The notes below the pieces were generated by a model. The model worked only from the letters and a program-made list of their open reading frames with translations, was not told the DNA's origin and made no database searches. A DNA stretch of 64,000 nucleotides from Pseudobacteriovorax antillogorgiicola (GTDB taxonomy: Bacteria; Bdellovibrionota_B; Oligoflexia; Oligoflexales; CAIYRB01): positions 30,786-94,785 of the forward strand of contig CAMAXT010000002.1 in the NCBI GenBank assembly GCA_945862295.1, given 5' to 3'. This document shows positions 10,007 to 19,018 of this stretch, one piece after another; position 1 is the stretch's first letter; the number at the start of each line of letters is the position of its first letter. The position numbers were made by a program, and so were the translations under genes.

Positions 10007-11215
10007 TTATCTGGTGGACTGACCTTTTAGTCTCAGCGGATAAAGCGATTCCATCCTTTGATGTCCGATAAAATAAGGCTGCGACAACGAGACATCGGTA
10101 GACGTTGCTTTGCATGCTGCTGAGGTATCGTCACCTTGGGTTAAAATACCGACTGAAATTCCACCTTGAGCGTCGCGGGAGTAAACGCCGCCGATGACCT
10201 GGTTACAGGAAGCACCGTGTTTCAGAACGATTGTCTTGCGGCCTGTTTTACCTTCTTTGGTAATCCGCGTCGGGGCTTTTACGACGAGGGCGTTTAGTTC
10301 TGCTGGATTGAATAGTGCGATTTTTGTCCCTGATGGAATCAGAATCGAAGAATCTGTATGTTCAGCCAGCGTGTGTTTAGCAAGCTTACCGACACATGGG
10401 ATGTTGTAATAGTTTGCTACCAGCATGCCAAGGAGCGCGGTCTTTTGACCACGGATATTCTTCTCACCACTTACAACAACACCAACAGGCGCATCGTTAC
10501 AACCTTTACGGTAGGAGAATGAAACGCCACCGTTCTTTCCAGACTTGATACCTTTCGAGCTGATCGGCACTAGCTTCAGATCATACTGACGGCTAAGTGA
10601 TTTAACGTTCGACTGGAGTGCCCCAACCTTTTTGCGCACGGAAGTATCAATCGCAGTGATCACTTTCTCAGCTGATTCACTTGAGCATGATCCCGAAACC
10701 TCGCCTGTGCGCGGCTTTTCGACCATGGCGATTTCTAGAAGTTGGTTCTCTGACTGATGAATTAAGGTGCCAATGGAGCGGCCGCACTTAGGTTCGTATA
10801 CAGCTTTAAGACGGTTGCCAGAGGTTTTAGAGCGCACCATTTTCAAATCGCTGATGCGAGCGATCGAGATGCGGGGATTGTTGCCGATTGTCATTGGTTC
10901 AATTGATTTAAAGCCGGTGACATCGAGATAGTCGATGACGACTTCGCGTTGGCTTGGCATCGATGTGCAGACGATGGAGTCTTGAGAAACCGCAGCCGCA
11001 AGGGCCATGGTCTTCTTCCTTTCGTTAGTAGCGGCGATAATTCCGTAGAACTCGCCGCCACACGGGATAGTTACAGCAATTCGAATCGCCTTGCCGACAT
11101 AGCCAACAAGTTCAATCGGTTGCATTTGTAGTTTCGGGAAAGCAGCGGCAGATTCAGCAGAAAAAGACAAAAGGAGAACCCAAACTAAGCCAAGAAAATT
11201 CTTGCTGTTCATCAA
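10007..11215 (-). CDS. secreted hypothetical protein (402 aa)
   Basis: Long ORF with N-terminal signal peptide. Confidence 0.7.
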   Translation of the reverse strand: MMNSKNFLGLVWVLLLSFSAESAAAFPKLQMQPIELVGYVGKAIRIAVTIPCGGEFYGIIAATNERKKTMALAAAVSQDSIVCTSMPSQREVVIDYLDVTGFKSIEPMTIGNNPRISIARISDLKMVRSKTSGNRLKAVYEPKCGRSIGTLIHQSENQLLEIAMVEKPRTGEVSGSCSSESAEKVITAIDTSVRKKVGALQSNVKSLSRQYDLKLVPISSKGIKSGKNGGVSFSYRKGCNDAPVGVVVSGEKNIRGQKTALLGMLVANYYNIPCVGKLAKHTLAEHTDSSILIPSGTKIALFNPAELNALVVKAPTRITKEGKTGRKTIVLKHGASCNQVIGGVYSRDAQGGISVGILTQGDDTSAACKATSTDVSLSQPYFIGHQRMESLYPLRLKGQSTR

Positions 11216-11261
11216 TTATTCCTGCATTTAGTTTTGTTCGAGACGAGCGATTTATAAGGTA

Positions 11262-11335
11262 TTTTAATAGAAATGTCAATATTTTAATCAATTTCTATTG
11301 AAAACTATTATAAATACTAGGCATTTCTATAGAAT
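11262..11335. repeat. three ATTTCTATWRAA-type elements in the rpmH upstream region
   Basis: TTTTAATAGAAATG (11262-11275, inverted), ATTTCTATTGAAAA (11291-11304), CATTTCTATAGAAT (11322-11335). Confidence 0.4.
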
Positions 11336-11483
11336 CTAGGGGTCCGATCCCATGCATACTGCCATTGCGTTAAGATGAGCCCTTTGATATGTTCCGCGGC
11401 TCAACAGAATCGTCCCGGGTAAGTTACCGGTCCGTAAATATGCTGATAAAAGAAGCTGACATTAGCACAGAGGATATTCACAA

Positions 11484-11636
11484 ATGCCAAAACGTACCTT
11501 TCAACCGAGCAACAAAAAGCGCCTCCGTACTCACGGATTCCGCGCACGCATGGCGACTCCAGGCGGCCGCAGTGTAATTAAGTTAAGAAGAGCTAAAGGA
11601 CGTAAACGTCTCGCTCCTACTTCTTACGCAAAATAA
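11484..11636 (+). CDS. rpmH: 50S ribosomal protein L34
   Basis: Translates to [50 protein letters not shown]; too short for the supplied ORF track. Confidence 0.98.
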   Translation: MPKRTFQPSNKKRLRTHGFRARMATPGGRSVIKLRRAKGRKRLAPTSYAK

Positions 11637-11659
11637 TTGCTCTTCAAAATAAAACTTTC

Positions 11660-11695
11660 ACCCGTAATTTTGTTACGGGTTAGATTTTTTATTGC
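11660..11695 (+). terminator. terminator/attenuator-like hairpin between rpmH and rnpA
   Basis: ACCCGTAA TTTTG TTACGGGT followed by TAGATTTTTT. Confidence 0.6.
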
Positions 11696-11727
11696 CTGAT
11701 TAAACAAACTGATTAGTAAACAGGTCT

Positions 11728-12138
11728 ATGAGCTACTCCTTTCCTGGCGATAAACGCCTCAAACAAGGCTCCGAAATTCGCAAGACGCTCGACACGGGTA
11801 TAAAAGCCATCTGTCGTAACTTCGTTGTCTTTGCTGCGCCACCTCCCGACACAAAAACCGAAAAATCTGGCACTCGCATCGGCATCATCGTTTCGAAAAA
11901 AAACGGCAACTCTGTCGTACGAAATCGTATTAAGAGGCTGACAAGAGAAGCCTATAGGCATATGTATGAATCGCTCGAAACAAAAGACTTCTTCAAGAGT
12001 CTAGACATTGTTGTCATCGCAAGACCTGGCGCGGCGGCAGCGACCCTTGAAGAAACGAGAAGAGATTTTTTGTACTGCCTTGGCAAACTTCAGCGCCAAG
12101 CAGATGCAAAGAAGATAAGTGAAATGAAAGACTCTTAA
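11728..12138 (+). CDS. rnpA: ribonuclease P protein component
   Basis: RNase P protein motif NSVVRNRIKRLTREAYR and gene context. Confidence 0.95.
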   Translation: MSYSFPGDKRLKQGSEIRKTLDTGIKAICRNFVVFAAPPPDTKTEKSGTRIGIIVSKKNGNSVVRNRIKRLTREAYRHMYESLETKDFFKSLDIVVIARPGAAAATLEETRRDFLYCLGKLQRQADAKKISEMKDS

Positions 12139-12419
12139 TGCAGCAAATGGCTTGTGCCACTCATCATACCCACACTAAAGAAGCTACTGCTTCTAGTAGT
12201 TTTAGCGCTTTCGTCGCGAAAGCTATTCTCGCATTGATTTGGATCTATCAGCATTCACTGTCACTCGTTCTTGGGCCGCGCTGTCGGTTTTTTCCGAGCT
12301 GTTCAAGGTACGCCGGTGAATGCCTTCAGAAATACCCGCTCTCTGTTGCTATGAAGAAAACGTCCCGAAGACTGTTGAGCTGCCATCCGCTTCATCCTGG
12401 AGGAATAGACCTACCTTGA
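12138..12419 (+). CDS. yidD: membrane protein insertion efficiency factor
   Basis: IYQHSLSLVLGPRCRFFPSCSRYAGECLQKYPL...CHPLHPGGIDLP. Confidence 0.95.
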   Translation: MQQMACATHHTHTKEATASSSFSAFVAKAILALIWIYQHSLSLVLGPRCRFFPSCSRYAGECLQKYPLSVAMKKTSRRLLSCHPLHPGGIDLP

Positions 12420-14068
12420 AGAATGACTTTCGCCCTATCATTGCTATTGTTTTGTGTCTGGGATTTTATTTCCTTTATACGAAGTACTTAAACACTAAGT
12501 ATCCGGACATGAGTAAGCCGAAAGAAGTCGCGACTAGCGAGCAGCCATCAGTTGTCCCGAGCGCCGGACCTGGAGCCGCAGGATCAACTACTGCACCAGT
12601 AGCAAATGCCGCTGATGTAGCTAATAGTGAAGCAAAACCTGAACTCTTGTCTGCAGGTCAGTTAACCCTCGAAAGCGATAAAGTTCGCTACCAGTTTAAT
12701 CAACTGAACGGCGGGTTTGATTCAATCGTTCTTAAAGCATATGACGCCGACGCAAAGGGTGATACAGGAGCAACCAATCTCCTCGACGGGCCATTCGCAG
12801 TACAAGGCACAATTCGTCCGAACGAAATCGTTGTCGCTCCAGCGAACTTCAGCGCGATTCGCGACGGCAGGTCCATCACGTTCTCAAGAAAAGACGGACC
12901 AGTAACAATCAGTCAACGCTACGAAGTGCCAGAGACTGGTTACACGTTAAAAACTGCTGTGACCTTTACCAACACCTCTGATCAACCATTGGATATGATC
13001 GCAGGTATCATCGGCTCCCAACCTATCCATCATATAAAACAATCAAACCTCATGGGATTTATCCCTGGAGTTGTGCCACACCGCAATCAAATCGCTGTTA
13101 GCGCTGATGGCGAATCCGAATACGAAGATATCGAAACCCTTTGTAAGGATGGTGAAGCCCCAGTCCGTATTCAAAGCGTTCCAGTCAACTATATTGGCAT
13201 CGACCGCCACTACTTCCTTGGCGTGTTACTGCCGGAAGGCAAGACCAGTAGCTATGTTGCAGGCGTTGTAAAAGCTCCGACTGGTGACTGCATTGCGACC
13301 ATTTTAAATTACGACAAACACGGCATCCTTCCTCAAGGGCAAGCTCTAACCCTCAACTACTCGTGGTACTTCGGACCGAAAGATCACGCCGTACTCGCAC
13401 AGGCGCAACCAGCACTTGAAGAGGCCATGCACCTCGGCATGTTCACCTTCATCGCAACGCCACTTCTGAAAGTTATCGAAGGCTTCTACTCGTTCACCGG
13501 GAACTACGGTGTAGCAATTATACTACTCACGATCCTCTTGAAGTTGCTCTTCTATCCATTGATGAAGGCATCTTCCGTTTCGATGCACAAAATGAAAAAG
13601 CTAAATCCCGAGATGACGGCTTTGAGAGAGAAGTTCAAGGACGACAAGCAGAAACAGCAGCAAGAACTGATGAAGTTTATGGTGCTGCACAAGATCAACC
13701 CAATGAAAGGGTGCCTGCCGATTTTGCCGCAAATACCTGTTTTCTTTGCATTTTATCAAGTGCTGCAAACGTCTATTCAGATGCGCCACGCACCGTTTTT
13801 CGGATGGATACAGGATTTATCGTCAATGGACCCTTGGTTTGTCACCCCACTACTCATGGGTGTGGCGATGTTTGTTCAACAGAAGTTGACCCCAACTACT
13901 GGAATGGATAAAACTCAAGAGAAAATATTGATGTTTATGCCAATTATGTTTACTGCCATGATGTTGACTCTACCGGCTGGATTAACACTTTACATGTTAA
14001 CAAACACCGTCGTCGGTATCGGTCAGCAAAAGTGGCTCTATAGGAAACTGGATAAATTAAACGCCTAA
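12416..14068 (+). CDS. yidC: membrane protein insertase YidC
   Basis: YidC periplasmic domain plus 5-TM insertase core. The supplied start at 12320 overlaps yidD; TTG at 12416 (MKNDFRPIIAIVLCLGFYFLY) fits better. Confidence 0.95.
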   Translation: MKNDFRPIIAIVLCLGFYFLYTKYLNTKYPDMSKPKEVATSEQPSVVPSAGPGAAGSTTAPVANAADVANSEAKPELLSAGQLTLESDKVRYQFNQLNGGFDSIVLKAYDADAKGDTGATNLLDGPFAVQGTIRPNEIVVAPANFSAIRDGRSITFSRKDGPVTISQRYEVPETGYTLKTAVTFTNTSDQPLDMIAGIIGSQPIHHIKQSNLMGFIPGVVPHRNQIAVSADGESEYEDIETLCKDGEAPVRIQSVPVNYIGIDRHYFLGVLLPEGKTSSYVAGVVKAPTGDCIATILNYDKHGILPQGQALTLNYSWYFGPKDHAVLAQAQPALEEAMHLGMFTFIATPLLKVIEGFYSFTGNYGVAIILLTILLKLLFYPLMKASSVSMHKMKKLNPEMTALREKFKDDKQKQQQELMKFMVLHKINPMKGCLPILPQIPVFFAFYQVLQTSIQMRHAPFFGWIQDLSSMDPWFVTPLLMGVAMFVQQKLTPTTGMDKTQEKILMFMPIMFTAMMLTLPAGLTLYMLTNTVVGIGQQKWLYRKLDKLNA

Positions 14069-14090
14069 CTGTGGAACAAAGGAGAAATGG

Positions 14091-14981
14091 ATGAAACAAA
14101 ATAAATCATCCAGTGCGCAAACTATCAACGTGCAAGCTAAGACACTTGAGCAAGCACTGATCAAGGCATGCGGAACACTGGGAGTCTCCCAAGAAGGACT
14201 CGGATACAAAATTCTAAAAGAAGACACCTCAAAAGGGTTCATGTCGTTCTTTAAAGCTTCTTCAGTAGAAATCGAAGCTTGGACAACCAGCGGCAACCAA
14301 AGCCGCAGCAACCAGACAAGAGTCAGTAATAACAGCTACCGAGACAACGGCCATCGTGACGACAGTCGCCAAAACAACCGCCGTAGCGAGCCAAGAGCTC
14401 CGCGCAAAGAGCACACCCCTGCTCCCCGCACCAACTACACCGAAGACTCAGAAGATCAAATCAGTGCCGAACCTCTAAGTGCCGAAAAAACTGCAGAACT
14501 TGTCGAAGAACTTCGCACATTCTGCGCTGGCATTTGCGAGCGCATCGCTGGTGAATCCGTCAATGTTTCAGCCACTAACTCCGACGGCCGCTTAGTCTTA
14601 AACGTCGAGAACGAATATATCTCTGGTCAAATCAATAAAAACAGCAAGCTCGCTGAAGCAATGGAACACATCCTCCGTAAAAAGCCGCGCCATTTGCGCC
14701 AAGAGCTTCCGTTCCGCATCTTTGTTGACGTTAGCGGCAGCCGCCGTCAGCGTGAAGAAGACTTGATCCATATGGCTCAAGATCTCAGCTCTAAGGTTCA
14801 TGAAAACAAGCGCCCAATCGTTCTTAACTACAAGAGTTCTTACGACCGTAAGATCATCCACATGGCTCTTGATAAAGACGACCGCGTATACACAAAATCA
14901 ATCGGTTCAGGCCCAAATCGCAAACTTATGATTCTACCAGTGAAAGACGCTCTTTCTGGTGCAATCGAAGTCGACGCTTAA
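14091..14981 (+). CDS. jag: Jag/KhpB RNA-binding protein (Jag_N, KH, R3H)
   Basis: Jag_N-like N-terminus, R3H-like C-terminus, position after yidC. Confidence 0.9.
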   Translation: MKQNKSSSAQTINVQAKTLEQALIKACGTLGVSQEGLGYKILKEDTSKGFMSFFKASSVEIEAWTTSGNQSRSNQTRVSNNSYRDNGHRDDSRQNNRRSEPRAPRKEHTPAPRTNYTEDSEDQISAEPLSAEKTAELVEELRTFCAGICERIAGESVNVSATNSDGRLVLNVENEYISGQINKNSKLAEAMEHILRKKPRHLRQELPFRIFVDVSGSRRQREEDLIHMAQDLSSKVHENKRPIVLNYKSSYDRKIIHMALDKDDRVYTKSIGSGPNRKLMILPVKDALSGAIEVDA

Positions 14982-15008
14982 GTCGTTTGATACTTTTCTG
15001 ACTCTTTA

Positions 15009-15057
15009 GCTGACTCATCGGGTTCAAACTAAATCCAACTGAGTCAGCTTTTTTTTG
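15009..15057 (+). terminator. intrinsic terminator after jag
   Basis: AGCTGACTCA...TGAGTCAGCT followed by T8. Confidence 0.75.
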
Positions 15058-15113
15058 CCCAACACCCCCGACAAACCAATTCCGACAAACGAAAAACGAT
15101 GACTTAAAACAGT

Positions 15114-16490
15114 ATGACTAGCTCCATAGATCACAATCATCACGACGGAACAGCGATTGCCGCATTGGCAAGTGGACCTGGTCCTGCGGCTGTTTCGATC
15201 ATTCGGATTTCTGGGCATGCGCTGCTCCCACTTGTTAGTTCGATCATTAAACCAAAATCAGGTTTGAAGGCACTTGAACCGCGTCGTCCGCGCCTTTGTC
15301 TTGTTAAAGATCCAAACAGCGGTGAGACGCTTGATGAATCTCTGGTGCTCTATTTTGCAGGTCCTGCGTCGTTCACTGGCGAAGATGTGATCGAAGTACA
15401 GTGCCACGGTGGGCCATACATTGTGAGCCGCATACTGACGACGCTCTTTAAGAACGGCGTGCGTCACGCTGATCCGGGTGAATTTACTAAGCGTGCCTTT
15501 CTTAATGGCAAGATGGATTTAACCGAATCTGAAGGTATCAGGGATTTAGTCAATGCGCAGTCGCACCAGCAGTGGATTGCAGCAAGGCATCTTTCCACAG
15601 GTAAGCTGCGTGATCAGATTGAATCTCTGCGCAACCTTTTGATTGAAGCGATGGCCTACTTAGAAGCGCAGATTGATTTTCCAGATGAAGGCGACACTGC
15701 GAATTTACATATCGATCATGTTAAAAAGAGAACCGACCAAGTCAAACGCGTACTCGAGCAACTTCTTTCCACCTATCAAAGCGGTCAGGTCGCGACTCGC
15801 GGCTTAACTGTTGCCCTTTACGGCGAGCCGAATGCAGGTAAATCAACGTTGATGAATTATTTGCTAAAAAAAGAGCGCGCAATTGTTACCCCAATTGCCG
15901 GCACAACAAGAGACTATATTGAAGAACAGTGTCTGATTAACGGCCGACTCATTCGGTTGATCGATATGGCAGGCATAAGAAAAAGTGACGATACCGTCGA
16001 ATCCATCGGCATCGAAGCCGCAAAAAGAATCGCAAGGAACGCCGATCTCCTTCTGGTGCTCAGTCCAAGCGACACTGCTACAAACGAGATCATTCCAACG
16101 CTTAAAGAAATCAGCCCAAAAGAACAAATCCTCGTTGCCACCAAATCAGATTTAGGACATCCCGCCTGGAGCAAAGACTGGTTAAAAATCTCCTGCGAAA
16201 CTGGTGAAAATCTAGATCAACTAACCACCGCAATCGCCGCAAAAGTCGATTCACATATAAACCTTCTCCCTGACGATGGCTTCATCACTACCGAACGTCA
16301 CAAATCCGCCGTCGAAGCCGCCCTAAGCAGCATGGTTCTCTTCTACGATGGTCTAAATGAAAACGCCCACGAAGAGATGTTAGCCTTCGAACTTCTCGCC
16401 GCCTCCCGTTGCCTCAAAGACATCGTCGGCGAAGTTTCCGGCGACGATATTCTCGACAAAATATTCAGCGAATTCTGCCTCGGAAAATAA
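15114..16490 (+). CDS. mnmE: tRNA modification GTPase MnmE
   Basis: GEPNAGKSTLMN, DMAGIR, C-terminal ILDKIFSEFCLGK. Confidence 0.97.
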   Translation: MTSSIDHNHHDGTAIAALASGPGPAAVSIIRISGHALLPLVSSIIKPKSGLKALEPRRPRLCLVKDPNSGETLDESLVLYFAGPASFTGEDVIEVQCHGGPYIVSRILTTLFKNGVRHADPGEFTKRAFLNGKMDLTESEGIRDLVNAQSHQQWIAARHLSTGKLRDQIESLRNLLIEAMAYLEAQIDFPDEGDTANLHIDHVKKRTDQVKRVLEQLLSTYQSGQVATRGLTVALYGEPNAGKSTLMNYLLKKERAIVTPIAGTTRDYIEEQCLINGRLIRLIDMAGIRKSDDTVESIGIEAAKRIARNADLLLVLSPSDTATNEIIPTLKEISPKEQILVATKSDLGHPAWSKDWLKISCETGENLDQLTTAIAAKVDSHINLLPDDGFITTERHKSAVEAALSSMVLFYDGLNENAHEEMLAFELLAASRCLKDIVGEVSGDDILDKIFSEFCLGK

Positions 16491-16640
16491 TTTATTCAAA
16501 TTTTTTATCCGGTTTTTTAATCTGGTGACTTAGCAAATTAGGAGGCGCGCCTGGGGGTGGTCAGTTGATGTCTTGGAGTTGGCAGATCGTTCGCTGTTAA
16601 TCAGTGACGACAATGCAAATGTGATTTGCCGCGATCTAGT

Positions 16641-16692
16641 TAGTCGCAGCTGTGTATTGAGCGCTACCGCGCCCAATACACAGCTGCGACTA
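16641..16692. repeat. 19-bp perfect inverted repeat (cruciform/REP-like)
   Basis: TAGTCGCAGCTGTGTATTG-AGCGCTACCGCGCC-CAATACACAGCTGCGACTA. Confidence 0.9.
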
Positions 16693-16876
16693 TCCCGAGG
16701 AGCGTAGCGACGTGGGGATCTGGTCCAAGTCATATCCAGACTCACAGATCGCCGAATTGGCCCTAGTTCAATCCAAAAAAATCCCTGTAATTAAGATTTG
16801 TTATATATTAAATGCGATTTTAAACTCATTTTATTGTACGATTATACCGACAGTTATTGATGTTTAGGAGATCGCA

Positions 16877-17104
16877 ATGGCTATCAATTTTGCACCGGAC
16901 TTAGAATTCGAAAAGCTTTTGAACGAGCATAAGAAACTTGGTTACGCCACAAAAACAGCGCTCTTAAACGATGCGCTTCGACTGCTGAAGCGAGAGAAGT
17001 CTAAGGAGCTCCGTGCCGAGTGGCGAAAACAAGCAGCTGAGCAGTACGCCAAGGAAAAACACGATTACCTTTGGAGAGACCTCGACAGTGAAAACTTTAA
17101 ATAA
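16877..17104 (+). CDS. putative antitoxin (ribbon-helix-helix-like)
   Basis: Small charged protein just upstream of, and overlapping, a MazF-like gene. Confidence 0.7.
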   Translation: MAINFAPDLEFEKLLNEHKKLGYATKTALLNDALRLLKREKSKELRAEWRKQAAEQYAKEKHDYLWRDLDSENFK

Positions 17105-17450
17105 CTTCGCTGTCGGGGACGTCGTTCAGGTGTCGCTCGACCCCACTATGGGGAGCGAAATTAAAAAATCGAGGCCTTGTTTAATTGTGGTGTCTGAGAG
17201 TCCGCTCGACATTGTCACAGTGCTTCCCATCACCAATGATAATGGGAAAAGTGTTTCGCCATTTTTTGCACCAATCAGTGCATCAAAGGAATACGGTCTG
17301 GTTAAGAATTCTCTGATCGATTGCTTGCAGATTCGATCCGTAGCCCTTGATCGTGTCGTTAAAGTTTTGGGTCGAGTGGATGACAACACGATGATAGATG
17401 TGAAGCAAAGATTGGTGAAGATGCTCGATATTGGCGAAGAACATCTTTAA
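17088..17450 (+). CDS. type II toxin, MazF/PemK family
   Basis: GTG start at 17088; VGDVVQVSLDPTMGSEIKKSRPCLIV...; overlaps the antitoxin gene. Confidence 0.85.
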   Translation: MKTLNNFAVGDVVQVSLDPTMGSEIKKSRPCLIVVSESPLDIVTVLPITNDNGKSVSPFFAPISASKEYGLVKNSLIDCLQIRSVALDRVVKVLGRVDDNTMIDVKQRLVKMLDIGEEHL

Positions 17451-17516
17451 ATGAAGTTCCTTACACATTAACTAGCCACTTTTCGTCCTACTACTGAGCT
17501 CCTTCGCACATACAAG

Positions 17517-17545
17517 AAATAAAAATCCCACTTGCGTGGGATTTG
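17517..17545 (-). terminator. terminator for the 17551-18720 gene
   Basis: AAATCCCAC TTGC GTGGGATTT; T-rich tail on the minus strand. Confidence 0.7.
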
Positions 17546-17550
17546 AGTGC

Positions 17551-18720
17551 TCATGGTTTCTTCGGCGATGCGACGTGCCGCGCGTGCAGCAGCCAATGTC
17601 TATTGGCAGCATCCTGTAAATAGGCCATCGCAAACGGTGGAAAAATTGCAAAAGTTGCAGCCATGAACGGTGATACACTTTTGTACTTATTTTGCATTTC
17701 CATTTCACGAACTAACTGCGCCAAGCGGAAAACACCATAGAAGTGTAGTCCGGGGATAAATCCCATGACGACCACTGACTTCGGAAAATTCGTTCTATTT
17801 GCAGAGTGGTAGAAAATTTCTTTAAGTAGGCTGCCCATCCAAAATGGCCAAAGTAGACCACAGGAAAGCGGCAAACCAAAAAAGGCCGTAGCCCAAGGGC
17901 TGCGGATCTTTCCTAAACGCAGACGGCCGCGAATGAAAAAGTATTCCTGGAGAAGTTGTTTCGTAGTGGGCTCGGTCGAAGCCTTCTTCGCTGTAATTGG
18001 CGACTTATAGAGTGCTGCTTCTGGAGCAGTCATTTGTTCGGCAGCTTTATTTGCCTTCGCAGAACCTTTTTTAACTTCAATTGTTTTAGCTACAACTTTT
18101 ACGTCTTTATTCTTAACTATGATCTTGTTTTCTGAAGCTTTGATATCGGGTGCTTTGATATCCAGCGCTTTAATTTCCGGAGTTCTAACATCGATGTTTT
18201 TTACCTCCACAGCCTTAATAACTGCCGATTTGGATTCGACTTTCGCATTCGCTGCCGCTTGCATCGCAATGACAGCTTGCGGTCTGATATCAACGATGCG
18301 GTGAGTCTTAGGACCAACTTGTTTCTTAATGAGTTTCGAAGAAAAAAGTTCTTTGCGGTTTGCCTGGGACTCCCCAGCGCGTTTTTCACTTTGATTCGAT
18401 TTTGCTTCTTGTTTTCTTATATCTATCGCATTTGTAATAATCTGCTGCTGGGTCAGAGCTGCTTTTTCACTATTCACCCGACGACCTAGATCTTCGGTTA
18501 CTTTGAAAATCTCAGCTAGCTCGAGCAGTTGATACCATTGGGTGAATCCCTTCTTACTGATAAGAATCGGCTTTCCTTGGACATCTGTCGTTTCCATTGA
18601 GAAAGCTTGAATTGCAGAAAGTGGCCCTTGGACGACGCCATTGTTAAATACAAACCAGTCGCCCGACCATTGAGACGGTGCAGAAGTAGTTTGATTTGAA
18701 GTTCCGATTTGATTTTCCAT
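17551..18720 (-). CDS. GYF_2-like (DUF4339) domain membrane protein with degenerate repeat linker
   Basis: N-terminal WFVFNNGVVQGPLSAIQAF...WYQLLEL resembles GYF_2; repeat-rich middle; hydrophobic C-terminus. Confidence 0.65.
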   Translation of the reverse strand: MENQIGTSNQTTSAPSQWSGDWFVFNNGVVQGPLSAIQAFSMETTDVQGKPILISKKGFTQWYQLLELAEIFKVTEDLGRRVNSEKAALTQQQIITNAIDIRKQEAKSNQSEKRAGESQANRKELFSSKLIKKQVGPKTHRIVDIRPQAVIAMQAAANAKVESKSAVIKAVEVKNIDVRTPEIKALDIKAPDIKASENKIIVKNKDVKVVAKTIEVKKGSAKANKAAEQMTAPEAALYKSPITAKKASTEPTTKQLLQEYFFIRGRLRLGKIRSPWATAFFGLPLSCGLLWPFWMGSLLKEIFYHSANRTNFPKSVVVMGFIPGLHFYGVFRLAQLVREMEMQNKYKSVSPFMAATFAIFPPFAMAYLQDAANRHWLLHARHVASPKKP

Positions 18721-19018
18721 GGAACTTAAGGTCCTCCGTTATACCAACACCAAAGTAACACTCACCCAAATTGCGGTGCTTGCGATATTATGTAACCATT
18801 TAGGGATAATTTATTGTAGCAGAGTACTGCCCCCATGAAAAACCGAAGTTCAAGAATTAATCATGAGCTTAAAAAGCTCAGGATGCCATGCCTCTCTGAG
18901 TTAGAACTTCCTGATTTTTATGGATATTTGCCTAAGCTTTCAAGTATACTTAGAGGGCATACCGATCAGACTTCAGAACGCTTGCTCAATCCATGTTAGC
19001 GCCGAGGGAGGGTCACAA

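Noticed and set aside
16530-16745. 71-aa minus-strand ORF over the 16641-16692 inverted repeat
   Set aside because: Its sequence is dictated by the palindrome; no start signal or motif.
18835-18999. 54-aa small ORF (MKNRSSRINHELKKLRMPCL...) upstream of the aldehyde dehydrogenase
   Set aside because: No motif or clear ribosome-binding site; cannot be distinguished from a chance ORF.
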